From JBQKLI01 sp012798975 (GTDB lineage Bacteria; Bacillota; Clostridia; Tissierellales; Peptoniphilaceae): a stretch of DNA of 64,000 nucleotides. The notes under the pieces were generated by a model, which had not been told where the DNA came from, did not search any database, and saw nothing but the letters and a program-made list of their open reading frames with translations. Shown here in pieces: positions 24,249-32,828 of the stretch. Every line of letters begins with the position of its first letter. The stretch's first letter is position 1. Location of the stretch: positions 1-64,000 of the forward strand of contig NZ_JBQKLI010000011.1 of assembly GCF_052116305.1 (NCBI RefSeq), given 5' to 3'. A program made the translations under genes and the position numbers.

Positions 24249-25755
24249 AGGAAAAGTATATTTAGCAGGATCAGGTCCTGGAGACCCGGGACTTTTAACT
24301 GTAAAAACTCAAAAACTTATAGAGCAGGCCGATGTGATTGTATACGATCGATTAATCGGCGACAGCATTCTAAGCCTTCTTCCGGAATCCAGCGAAAAAT
24401 ATGATGTGGGGAAACTACCCGGCTTTCATAAAGTCCCTCAAGAAGAAATAAATAAAATGCTCATTTCCTTCGCAAAGGCAGGAAAGAAAGTACTTCGCCT
24501 AAAAGGCGGCGATCCTTTTGTTTTCGGCAGAGGCGGCGAAGAAGCGGAAGCCTTGATACAAGAAAACATCTCCTATGAAGTTGTTCCAGGTATCACTTCC
24601 GCCATAGCCGCTCCCGCCTATGGAGGGATTCCTGTGACCCATAGAGATTACAACACGAGTTTTCATATTATAACGGGCCATCAAAAAAAAGATCCCCTGA
24701 CTCAAAAAGACTACGATAAATATGCAAACCTTGAAGGAGCTGCGCTGATTTTTTTAATGAGCATGACAAATATCGAGTCCATAGCGAGAGGACTCTTGAC
24801 TTCTGGTATGAAAGAAAGCACTCCCTGTGCTATCATTTCAAACGGCACACGGTTTAATCAAAAATCGAGTCTTTTTTCATTGAAAGAACTGGCGGACAAT
24901 ATCGATGCTATTCCCATCGAAACCCCCGGGCTTTTTGTAGTGGGCGAAGTTTCTAAATTCGCAAAGGAATTCAGCTGGTTTTACGACCGCCCTCTTCATG
25001 GTGAACGGATTATTATCACAAGACCTGAAGAAAAAGGCGGCGATCTTTCGGAGAAACTTTCGGAGTATGGTGCTGAAGTTATTCATTTTCCAGCAGTTAA
25101 ACTGTTTTCTTTAAATATCAAAAAAGAAATAGAAGAGTTTTCTACAAAGCTTTCTTCGTATGAGTGGATTCTTTTTACCAGCAGTTATGGTGTAAAGTCT
25201 TTCTTTTCCAGATTAAAAGAATACTCGATCGATTTTAGAAAACTTTATTCTGTAAAATTTGCAGTTGTGGGGCAAAGCACAGGCAAAGAATTAGAAAACT
25301 ATGGATTTATACCGGATTTTATTCCTTCAAAGCAGTATGGGAAAGACCTTGCAGCGGAACTTATTCCTTATATAGATAGAAACAAGAACGTTCTTTTAAT
25401 TTTGCCAAAGAACACTCCTTCCGATGCGGCAGCTGAATTAAAGAAAGAAAATATATCTTTTGACATTATAGAAAGCTATGATAAAACTTTTCGCAAACTG
25501 AAATTTTTCAGTTCCTTAACAGAAGAGCTTTTTGTTTTCACAAGTCCTTCTACTGTAGAAGGAACACTTCTTTCTTTTTCAAAAGAAGAATTAATAGAAA
25601 AATCGGCAGTTTGCATCGGAGAAAAAACAGCCGCAGCAGCTCGCGAAGCTGGTTTCAGCTGTTTCATTCCTGATGAAACCAGCACAAAAGGCATTATAAA
25701 GGAAATTTTCAATTATCACGAAAGGAAAATACATGAACAACAGAACACGCTCTAG
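24241..25755 (+). CDS. cobA: Uroporphyrinogen-III C-methyltransferase / uroporphyrinogen-III synthase fusion
   Basis: A 504-residue bifunctional protein. Residues 1-245 are the SAM-dependent methyltransferase CobA (VYLAGSGPGDPGLLTVKTQKLI; VLRLKGGDPFVFGRGGEEAE; VPGITSAIAAPAYGGIPVTHRD). Residues from about 258 are the HemD synthase (GERIIITRPEEKGGDLSEKL; WILFTSSYGVKSFF; LFVFTSPSTVEG). The fusion turns hydroxymethylbilane into precorrin-2. Such CobA-HemD fusions are common in clostridia. It overlaps hemC and hemB. Confidence 0.93.
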   Translation: MNKGKVYLAGSGPGDPGLLTVKTQKLIEQADVIVYDRLIGDSILSLLPESSEKYDVGKLPGFHKVPQEEINKMLISFAKAGKKVLRLKGGDPFVFGRGGEEAEALIQENISYEVVPGITSAIAAPAYGGIPVTHRDYNTSFHIITGHQKKDPLTQKDYDKYANLEGAALIFLMSMTNIESIARGLLTSGMKESTPCAIISNGTRFNQKSSLFSLKELADNIDAIPIETPGLFVVGEVSKFAKEFSWFYDRPLHGERIIITRPEEKGGDLSEKLSEYGAEVIHFPAVKLFSLNIKKEIEEFSTKLSSYEWILFTSSYGVKSFFSRLKEYSIDFRKLYSVKFAVVGQSTGKELENYGFIPDFIPSKQYGKDLAAELIPYIDRNKNVLLILPKNTPSDAAAELKKENISFDIIESYDKTFRKLKFFSSLTEELFVFTSPSTVEGTLLSFSKEELIEKSAVCIGEKTAAAAREAGFSCFIPDETSTKGIIKEIFNYHERKIHEQQNTL

Positions 25756-26713
25756 AAGACTAAGAGACAATGAAAAAATAAGAAATCTCGTACGAGAGAC
25801 TTCCGTAAATACATCCTCCCTGATCTATCCGATCTTTATTCAGGAAGGAAAAAATATAAAAGAAGAAATACCTTCTATGGAAGGCCAGTACCGCTATTCT
25901 TTAGACCAGCTCCCCTTTCGATTGGAAGAGTTGGCGATCAAAGGCGTGCAGAATATTATGCTCTTCGGTATCCCTGATCATAAAGACGAAATCGGAAGCG
26001 GTGCTTTTCACGAAGAAGGCATTATTCAGAAAACTCTCCTTCAGTCTAAAGAAACGCATCCCGAACTCTTTTATATCGCAGATCTCTGCATGTGCGAATA
26101 CACCTCCCACGGCCACTGCGGTATTTTGAAAAATGGCAAAGTCGACAACGATACTACCCTAGAATATTTAGAAAAAATCGCAGTTTCACAAGCAGAAGCT
26201 GGAGCGGATATGATCGCACCTTCGGATATGATGGATTTTCGAATCGGAAGAATCAGAGATGAGCTTGATAAAAGAGGCTTTCAAAACCTTCCTATTATGG
26301 CATATTCTGCAAAATATGCCTCGTCTTTTTACGATCCTTTCCGAGCCGCTGCCGACTCTGCTCCCGCCTGCGGGAATCGAAAATCTTATCAAATGGACTT
26401 TCACAATCGCAAAGAAGCAATCAAAGAAATTCTTCAGGATATTTCAGAAGGCGCCGATATTATAATGGTGAAACCAGCGCTTTCTTATCTCGATATTATC
26501 CGCGAAGCAGCCAATGAAATTCATGTGCCTTTGGCTGCCTACAGCGTAAGCGGCGAGTACGCCATGATTAAAGGAGCATCAGGAACTGGATATATCGACG
26601 AAGATCGGATCGTAGCGGAGACGACCATTTCCATTTTTAGAGCTGGAGCCGATATTCTCCTCACTTATTATGCTGAAAAAATAATTGATTTAATCCACAA
26701 AGGATGGATCTAA
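25733..26713 (+). CDS. hemB: Porphobilinogen synthase (delta-aminolevulinate dehydratase)
   Basis: A 326-residue enzyme that condenses two aminolevulinates. The zinc-type cysteine motif is CMCEYTSHGHCG (about 120-131). The two Schiff-base lysines lie in MAYSAKYASSFYDPFR and IMVKPALSYLDI. It begins inside the 3' end of the cobA-hemD fusion. A strong terminator follows. HemA and HemL, which make aminolevulinate, are not in the window. Confidence 0.94.
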   Translation: MNNRTRSRRLRDNEKIRNLVRETSVNTSSLIYPIFIQEGKNIKEEIPSMEGQYRYSLDQLPFRLEELAIKGVQNIMLFGIPDHKDEIGSGAFHEEGIIQKTLLQSKETHPELFYIADLCMCEYTSHGHCGILKNGKVDNDTTLEYLEKIAVSQAEAGADMIAPSDMMDFRIGRIRDELDKRGFQNLPIMAYSAKYASSFYDPFRAAADSAPACGNRKSYQMDFHNRKEAIKEILQDISEGADIIMVKPALSYLDIIREAANEIHVPLAAYSVSGEYAMIKGASGTGYIDEDRIVAETTISIFRAGADILLTYYAEKIIDLIHKGWI

Positions 26714-26728
26714 TACTTTTGGAACAAC

Positions 26729-26767
26729 AAAAAGCAAAGCCGGATTCTAAACCGGCTTTGCTTTTTT
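26729..26767 (+). terminator. Terminator of the tetrapyrrole operon
   Basis: AAAAAGCAAAGCCGG, 8-base loop, CCGGCTTTGCTTTTT: a 15-bp stem with a T-run, 15 bp behind hemB. The symmetric A/T ends may also stop transcription from the right. Confidence 0.9.
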
Positions 26768-26814
26768 CTTCGGGGTCAGGGATTCGTTTGTTCGTTCATG
26801 GATCTTTTTAACAA

Positions 26815-26897
26815 AAAACTTTAGAGCCACAGGCGAAAAAATTTTCTTTCCCTATAGCCTATAGCCTAGTACCTATTTCCTACTCCCTACTTCCCGC
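26815..26897. repeat. Dispersed repeat: ACTTTAGAGCC block plus CCTAT-rich tract
   Basis: ACTTTAGAGCCACAGGCGA followed by A+T sequence and a tract of CCCTATAGCCTATAGCC, CTACTCCCTACTTCCC. A close copy of the first block lies at 43884-43905 (ACTTTAGAGCCGCAAGCGA), also followed by CTCCCCTATTTCCTATCC. The tract supplies the last codons and stop of the SPFH gene. Confidence 0.6.
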
Positions 26898-27894
26898 TAT
26901 GTGTCATCGAACTGCTGTTTACTATAGGCTGTACGTCATTGTTTCCAACGAGTACTACCATTAAGTTGCTGACAAGCTGGGCTTTTTTCTCTTCATCGAG
27001 ATTTACTACATTTTGATCTGACAGCTGATTTAAAGCCATTTCTGTCATCCCTACAGCTCCTTCTACAATCTTTTCTCTCGCCGCTACGATCGCTGCGGCT
27101 TGCTGTCTTTGAAGCATAGCTGCTGCGATTTCTTCTGCATAGGATAAATGGGAAATTCGTACGTCTTCTACGACAAGTCCTGCATTATCAACTTTCGTCT
27201 GAAGATCTTTTCGCATCTCCTCGGCTATAGACTGGACGGAGCCGATAAGAGTTTTTTCCACCTCTTCCATGTTGTCATATTCTAGATTTTCATAGGGATA
27301 CATTCTAGCTATATGTCTGACAGCAGCGTCGCATTGTGTAGACATATATTGAGAATAGTCTTCTACATTAAAAACAGCTTTTGTAGGATTCTCCACATGC
27401 CAGATCACTATCGTCTCTATCAAGATCGGATTTCCTAAAAAATCATTGATCTTTTGTTTTTCGTTATTTAAAGATCGTGTCTTTAAAGATATCTTATTAT
27501 TATATCGAAACTGTCCCCCTCCGGTTTTTGTGCTTTGAAATACAAAGCCTCCTCCAGAACCTGCTTTCGAAGAAAAGGGATTGACAAAATAAAATCCCGG
27601 TTCCTTTATAGTTCCATAATATTTCCCAAATAAAGTTAAAACAATAGCTTCTTTCGGTTTCACAATTTTAAGCCCTGCCAGAGAAATAATCGTCCCTACA
27701 TAAAACAGGATCGATAACATCAGCAAAAGCCATAACAGCCCTCCTGAAAATCTGCTGTAGTAAGAACCGATATTCGAAACAGCAAAGATAAAAAGAAGAA
27801 TAGATCCAAAATGGACTGCCAAAATCAAAAACAATGCGGGAAACCCTTTCATCGGCCGAATCAATTTTTCTTCAATACTATTTTTTATTTCCAT
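26887..27894 (-). CDS. SPFH (stomatin/prohibitin-like) membrane protein
   Basis: A 335-residue protein with two N-terminal membrane helices (about 18-40 and 51-75). An SPFH/band-7 domain (VKPKEAIVLTLFGKYYGTIKEPGFYFVNPF ... ETIVIWHVENPTKAVFNVEDYSQYM) and a helical region (SYAEEIAAAMLQRQQAAAIVAAREKIVEGAVGMTEMAL) follow. Such proteins organise membrane microdomains. AGGAGG precedes the ATG. The C-terminal residues and stop come from the dispersed pyrimidine tract, so the end of the protein may differ between strains. Confidence 0.88.
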   Translation of the reverse strand: MEIKNSIEEKLIRPMKGFPALFLILAVHFGSILLFIFAVSNIGSYYSRFSGGLLWLLLMLSILFYVGTIISLAGLKIVKPKEAIVLTLFGKYYGTIKEPGFYFVNPFSSKAGSGGGFVFQSTKTGGGQFRYNNKISLKTRSLNNEKQKINDFLGNPILIETIVIWHVENPTKAVFNVEDYSQYMSTQCDAAVRHIARMYPYENLEYDNMEEVEKTLIGSVQSIAEEMRKDLQTKVDNAGLVVEDVRISHLSYAEEIAAAMLQRQQAAAIVAAREKIVEGAVGMTEMALNQLSDQNVVNLDEEKKAQLVSNLMVVLVGNNDVQPIVNSSSMTHSGK

Positions 27895-27957
27895 AATAAC
27901 CTCCTTTTTAAAACTATATTATAGATACCCTTTTTTTGATTTCTTTAGAATCTTTAT

Positions 27958-28005
27958 AAAAAAATGCACCTTTTAACCTCCCTAAGAGTAAAAGATGCAT
28001 TTTTT
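27958..28005 (-). terminator. Terminator of the alanine symporter gene
   Basis: AAAAAATGCA-CTTTTA and TAAAAG-TGCATTTTTT arms with a bulge on each side; T-runs on both strands. It lies 38 bp behind the symporter stop. Confidence 0.8.
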
Positions 28006-28042
28006 ATTTTACTGCATAATATCATCAGCATAATTTGCCGGA

Positions 28043-29443
28043 TTAGGAATCGTACTCGTATTCCCAATGAATATCGCCTTTTTCCTTGCAGCGGTCATAA
28101 TCTGCCAAAATATCCACAGAGGTTCTGCTCATAAATATCAATGCGATAATGTTCGGAAGAGCCATCAATCCCATCATCAGATCCGCTAAAGACCATACGA
28201 AATCCGGATCTACAAACTGTCCCATAAAAATCACTGCCAATGCTACAAATTTAAAAGATCCTATGATTCCTTTATTTTTAGTGAAAAACTTGATATTCGA
28301 TTCCGCAAAGAAAAACCATCCTACTATCGTAGTTAATGAAAATAAGGTTAGAGCAATTGACAAGAAACTTCCGCCCAATGTTCCAAAGCTTAATTCAAAG
28401 GCTTTCTGCGTCATTAACGTGGACTGAAGCGCCATCTCCGATGCAGGGATATCCATATTATAAGAACCGCTGGTCATATTAACCATAACCGTTGCTAAAC
28501 AGATACAAAATGTTGAGATAAATACCCCTATCATCGCTATGAACCCTTGTTCTGCAGGATGGTCCGTAGAAGCTACCGCATGGGAATGAGGTGTTGATCC
28601 CATACCGGCTTCATTTGAAAACAGCCCTCTTGCTAAACCATAACGGATCGCCTGCTGAATACCGATTCCTAAAACTCCGCCGCCGACTGCTTGAGGAGTA
28701 AATGCTCCTTGAAAAATCATAAGAATAGATGGAATAAGTTCGCCAATATTTAGAATGACGATTAAGAAAGAACCAAATATATAAGCAAAGGCCATCGCAG
28801 GAACTACTTTTTCTGTAAAACCACCGATTCTTTCCATTCCTCCTGTAAGAATTGCTCCTACTGCAGCAACAAGCCCTACTGTAATCCACATTTCCGATAA
28901 ACCGAATGCATCATTTACAGAGACTATAACAGAATTTGATTGAACAAGAAGCCCTACCACTCCTAATGCCAGTATGCATATAAAAGCAAAGATCTTAGCA
29001 AGCCAGCCTTGTTTAAGACCGTTCTTAATATAGTAAGCCGGTCCCCCTACGAGTTCTCCATTTTCTGTTTCTCGATAGGCTTGAGCAAGTACAGCTTCTG
29101 AGAAGATTGTAGACATTCCGAAAAATGCAGATAAAATCATCCAAAAAGCGGCTCCCGGTCCTCCTAGGGCTATAGCTGTAGCTACTCCAACAATATTACC
29201 TGTTCCTACTTGTGCCGCAATCGCTGTAGATAGAGATTGGAAAGGTGTCAACCTTCCTTCCTCTACTTCTACTTTATTTTTAATATCTATAATCATTTTT
29301 TTAAGCGCCGGCATCACTCGTGTAAACTGTGGAAACTTTAATTTTATTGTCATATAGATACCTATACCGACTAATAAAACTAATAATATATAATTCCACA
29401 GTATGCCGTTAATAAATTTCACTCCGGTTAAAAAACCATCCAT
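28043..29443 (-). CDS. Alanine/glycine:cation symporter family protein
   Basis: A 466-residue membrane transporter of the AGCS family with about ten to eleven helices. Signatures visible are LSTAIAAQVGTGNIVGVATAIALGGPGAAFWM near residues 70-100, VGGPAYYIKNGL, and GLARGLFSNEAGMGSTPHSHA. It imports alanine or glycine with sodium or protons. It is a single gene with its own terminator. The C-terminus is short and hydrophilic. Confidence 0.92.
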   Translation of the reverse strand: MDGFLTGVKFINGILWNYILLVLLVGIGIYMTIKLKFPQFTRVMPALKKMIIDIKNKVEVEEGRLTPFQSLSTAIAAQVGTGNIVGVATAIALGGPGAAFWMILSAFFGMSTIFSEAVLAQAYRETENGELVGGPAYYIKNGLKQGWLAKIFAFICILALGVVGLLVQSNSVIVSVNDAFGLSEMWITVGLVAAVGAILTGGMERIGGFTEKVVPAMAFAYIFGSFLIVILNIGELIPSILMIFQGAFTPQAVGGGVLGIGIQQAIRYGLARGLFSNEAGMGSTPHSHAVASTDHPAEQGFIAMIGVFISTFCICLATVMVNMTSGSYNMDIPASEMALQSTLMTQKAFELSFGTLGGSFLSIALTLFSLTTIVGWFFFAESNIKFFTKNKGIIGSFKFVALAVIFMGQFVDPDFVWSLADLMMGLMALPNIIALIFMSRTSVDILADYDRCKEKGDIHWEYEYDS

Positions 29444-29515
29444 TTTTGAAAATCCTTTCTTGTTTTAATTTGATTATCTTTTGTATATTAGGCTATTTTC
29501 GTCTACTAGCCTCAT

Positions 29516-29545
29516 CTTCGCCGCAGTGAAAACACTGCGGCGAAG
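29516..29545. other. Strong 13-bp hairpin without T-run
   Basis: CTTCGCCGCAGTG, AAAA loop, CACTGCGGCGAAG. It lies 6 bp behind the membrane protein gene at 29552. No T-run follows on either strand, so it could stabilise the mRNA end rather than terminate transcription. Confidence 0.7.
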
Positions 29546-29551
29546 AATCGT

Positions 29552-30073
29552 CTATTTCGTGAAAGCGTGTTTAGACTCATCGAGTTTGAATACAAAATGG
29601 ATAATCACCCAAATCACAGCAGATCGGATAAAAGCTGCTAAAAACACTGTTTGGAAATCTACTGGTACGATAGCGGATTGCAGAAATAAAAATCGAGCTA
29701 GATATTCTGCTGCATTCGCACCAAAATCACATAACATTAATACGAGAATCAACGGGGATTTATAGACAGACGTATCTTTTCGAACCATGAGATCAAATAG
29801 AAAACCATACACTAAGTAGAAGATAATCTCAAGGGCATGATATAAAACTGTTTCGTCTACAGAACCTGTCCCGGCATAGTCTAAAATGATTCTCACCACG
29901 AACACTGCTATCCCGGATAATAAAGAGGTTTTCAGTACATTCAGCTTTTCGTATTTGTATAAAGCTACAATAAGGACAATAATTCCTAAGGATACTCTTA
30001 ATCCTCCGTTTCCAATATGAAAATTAAACACAGAGGCTAATCCTGCCAACAAGGCAATTATAATAGGACTCAT
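29552..30073 (-). CDS. Multi-pass membrane protein, unknown
   Basis: A 173-residue protein with five to six membrane helices. The order of helices and the loops (GGLRVSLGIIVLIVALYKYEKL; YHALEIIFYLVYGFLFDLMVRKD; MLCDFGANAAEYLARFLF) resemble the membrane-sensor part found at the N-terminus of some clostridial histidine kinases. No kinase domain follows: the protein stops after VFKLDESKHAFTK. It is either a free-standing sensor or transporter-like component, or a truncated one. AAAGGAG precedes the ATG. Confidence 0.65.
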   Translation of the reverse strand: MSPIIIALLAGLASVFNFHIGNGGLRVSLGIIVLIVALYKYEKLNVLKTSLLSGIAVFVVRIILDYAGTGSVDETVLYHALEIIFYLVYGFLFDLMVRKDTSVYKSPLILVLMLCDFGANAAEYLARFLFLQSAIVPVDFQTVFLAAFIRSAVIWVIIHFVFKLDESKHAFTK

Positions 30074-30452
30074 GCTTTTTCTCCTTTCCTAAAATTTAAC
30101 AGTCAGTCAATTCTTTTCAGCCTGCTTTGAAATATTTTCCGTTCTAATATTTTAACAACTAGATTGTGAAAACGCAAACAAAACAGATTTTCAAAAAGGA
30201 TTTTATTGTTATATTTTATATGATAAACTCTTTTAATTAATAAGTATCTACCTTTTTAAATCCTAACTTTCCAATATTTATAAAGATCTAACCGGACAAA
30301 ATTTTCATTCTTCTGGATATTTATATATCCAGAATTTTATTTAATTTTCTTAATAAACATTTTCCCAGATAAATAATATCAGCTATAATAATCATTCAAA
30401 TATTATTTATATCTATATACTAATATAAGAATTTGAAGCATCATTGAAATGC
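30074..30452. other. 379-bp A+T-rich intergenic region, no gene
   Basis: No coding frame is supported. A hairpin at 30311-30334 (TTCTGGATAT, loop, ATATCCAGAA) is followed by a T-rich run on the plus strand. It could protect against antisense transcription, or terminate scrK transcription poorly. The right part presumably holds the promoter of the membrane protein gene at 30073. Confidence 0.5.
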
Positions 30453-31388
30453 TTATTCATCCCTGATATCTCTTACAGCTTCTACCGCTCCCTTTCTTGT
30501 TGCCGCAATTCCTGCAGTCTTATTTGCATAATCCAAAACATTTTCCCATTCATCCAGAGAAATAAGAGATAGATCCCGATCTTTTTTCTGAAGCTGATAT
30601 AAAACAGCTCCCACGAAAGCATCCCCTGCACCGGTTGTATCCACTACATTTACTTCTTTTCCTTTCCGGCGGATTTCTTTTTCTCCCTTTATAAGAAGAG
30701 ATCCCTCTTTCCCTAATGTAACCAGCAAGTGAGAAACCTTGTCTTTAAGAACGTTTACCGCTTCGGACACGGTCTTTTCTCCCGAAAGAAATAAAACTTC
30801 CTCTTCGCTCGCTTTTAAAATATCTGCATATACTAAAAATTCCTGCAGAGTGTTTTTTAATTCTTCTTTGTTCTTCCAGATATCTTCTCGTATATTTGGG
30901 TCAAAAAGTACTGTACCACCCGCCTGTTTCATATTTTCCAAGGTCTTTTTCACCGCTTCTTTTAGAGGTGCTTTTGCCAGTGCAAAACTTCCAAAACACA
31001 AAAAATCCTCTTTTTTAAATTCAATTTCCGCTATTTCTTCTTTTCTAAGCTCCATGTCTGCGCCAGGATTACGATAGAAGATGAAATCCCTGTCCCCTTC
31101 TTCGTCTAAGGATACAAAAGCGAGAGAGGTCTTCGCTTCCTTTGAGAAAAAGACAAAATTTGTATCTACATTGTACTCTTCCATTTTACTCTTAAGAAAT
31201 TCTCCAAAAGGATCTTCTCCCACTTTCCCGATAAAAGCCGCATCGCCTCCTAGTACGGAAACAATCATAGCGACATTAGCCGGGGCACCTCCAAACTTTT
31301 TCTCAAAATGTACTGCTTCTTTTAAAGAACCTCTCTCCTCTGGCACAAAGTCTATTAAAGCTTCGCCTATCGTATACACTTTTCCCAT
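30453..31388 (-). CDS. scrK: Fructokinase (PfkB family)
   Basis: A 311-residue PfkB-family sugar kinase. The N-terminal motif is FGGAPANVAMIVSVLGGDAAFIGKVGEDPFGEFL (about 33-66), and the C-terminal catalytic DTTGAGDAFVGA has its Asp base. ATG 31388 follows AAGGAGG at six bases; an in-frame TTG six bases upstream is less likely. It is the last gene of the sucrose operon and phosphorylates the fructose released by ScrB. Confidence 0.9.
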   Translation of the reverse strand: MGKVYTIGEALIDFVPEERGSLKEAVHFEKKFGGAPANVAMIVSVLGGDAAFIGKVGEDPFGEFLKSKMEEYNVDTNFVFFSKEAKTSLAFVSLDEEGDRDFIFYRNPGADMELRKEEIAEIEFKKEDFLCFGSFALAKAPLKEAVKKTLENMKQAGGTVLFDPNIREDIWKNKEELKNTLQEFLVYADILKASEEEVLFLSGEKTVSEAVNVLKDKVSHLLVTLGKEGSLLIKGEKEIRRKGKEVNVVDTTGAGDAFVGAVLYQLQKKDRDLSLISLDEWENVLDYANKTAGIAATRKGAVEAVRDIRDE

Positions 31389-31400
31389 AAACAACCTCCT

Positions 31401-32828
31401 TTACTGGATCCCTTCTATCTTCTCCAGAGAATATATTTCGATTTCTCCTTCCCCTTTAAAACAACAGTCTTTTTCTAAGGGTATAGGAAAAACTCTAGAA
31501 CTTAGCACAGTCCCCTCTTCTGTAAAAATCTCGATACTGCTTTTATCCGTAAAAATTCTTAAAAGGCTAGAATCTTCCAAGTTAATCTCTCGAGTACTGC
31601 CGTATTTTTCGCCGAAAGTGTTCTCCAACCCGCTGCGGTCTATTCTAAGAAGCTTTTTCTTTTCATGATATTCTATCAAAAACCCTTTTTTCTTTTCCGT
31701 ATTATAAAACAAACTGCACTCAAAATCCCCAGAAGTTCTTATTATAAATTCATATGCTTTTTTTTCAGAAAGTTCTATCTCTATATCCTTGTCTGTTTTA
31801 TATAACTGAGGATTTTTTCTTAACAGCTTTAGATCTTCCACAGGTTTTTGATAAAGTCTCCCTTCCTTTAACGAAAGCTCTCTTGGAACTGTCATACAAT
31901 GGGCCCACTCATCTTTATCGCTGGGGTATTCAATCTCTGGAAGCCCCATCCATGCTATCAATATATACTTCCCCTTACTGTCTTTTGCAATCTGCGGTGC
32001 ATAATAATCAAAACCATAATCCAGCAGTGCGGCGGTTTCTTTATCAAACTCCTCTTTTGTTCCTATTAAATAAACCGCCGGATAGATGTTTTCGTAACGG
32101 AGATCTTCCAGTCCTTGAGGGCAGAATATTAATATAATCTTTCCGTCTATTTCGGCAATATTGGGACATTCCCACATATAGCCAAATTCTTTTCCTAAAG
32201 TAAAGCAGTTTTTTTCCTGCCATTGTAGTCCATTTTCTGACTCATAAAAAAACACAGCTCCCTTATCCCCTCTTAAACGAGCGCCGATAACTGCTTTATA
32301 GCCTCGCCCCTCTTTCCAAACGAAAGGATCTCGGAAGTCTTCTGTCGATTCTTCAGGCACATCTGCAATAGCGGGCAATTCTTTCTTTAATACTCCGTTC
32401 TTTTCCCTTGCAATGATCTGTACCGATTTTCGATTCCAATGTTCATCCCGATGATTTCCGGTATAAAAAACACGATATTCGCCTTCTGCAATAAATCCGC
32501 TGCCAGAGTAGCAGCCGTAATCATCATAGGGACTGTCCGGTATAAGAGCGGGTCCTCTATTTTTCCAATGTACTAAGTCATCGGAACCTACTTCATACCA
32601 ATGTTTCATCCCGTGAACAGGTCCATAAGGAAACCACTGATAAAAGAGCTTCCAGCTGCCGTCTACTAATTGGCAAAATCCATTGGGATCATTTAGGAGA
32701 CCGTATGGAGGCTGGATATGATAATTTTGTCTCCAAAGAGAGTTCAAAGCCTTTCTCCGCAGTTCTTCCAGCTCTCCGTCTTTTGCCTCTTTTATCGTGC
32801 GATACAAAAATTCTTTCTTTAGTTTCAT
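31401..32828 (-). CDS. scrB: Sucrose-6-phosphate hydrolase (GH32)
   Basis: A 475-residue GH32 enzyme. The nucleophile motif is GLLNDPNGFC (about 42-51), the transition-state RDP is in TEDFRDPFVWK, and the acid/base Glu is in MWECPNI. The C-terminal beta-sandwich follows (GDFECSLFYNTEKKKG; DKSSIEIFTEEG). It splits sucrose-6-phosphate into glucose-6-phosphate and fructose. Its ATG overlaps the scrA stop (ATGA). Confidence 0.93.
   Translation of the reverse strand: MKLKKEFLYRTIKEAKDGELEELRRKALNSLWRQNYHIQPPYGLLNDPNGFCQLVDGSWKLFYQWFPYGPVHGMKHWYEVGSDDLVHWKNRGPALIPDSPYDDYGCYSGSGFIAEGEYRVFYTGNHRDEHWNRKSVQIIAREKNGVLKKELPAIADVPEESTEDFRDPFVWKEGRGYKAVIGARLRGDKGAVFFYESENGLQWQEKNCFTLGKEFGYMWECPNIAEIDGKIILIFCPQGLEDLRYENIYPAVYLIGTKEEFDKETAALLDYGFDYYAPQIAKDSKGKYILIAWMGLPEIEYPSDKDEWAHCMTVPRELSLKEGRLYQKPVEDLKLLRKNPQLYKTDKDIEIELSEKKAYEFIIRTSGDFECSLFYNTEKKKGFLIEYHEKKKLLRIDRSGLENTFGEKYGSTREINLEDSSLLRIFTDKSSIEIFTEEGTVLSSRVFPIPLEKDCCFKGEGEIEIYSLEKIEGIQ

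Noticed and set aside
28611..28889. 92-codon frame opposite or within the alanine symporter
   Set aside because: A shadow of the real gene in another frame, with atypical composition and no ribosome site.
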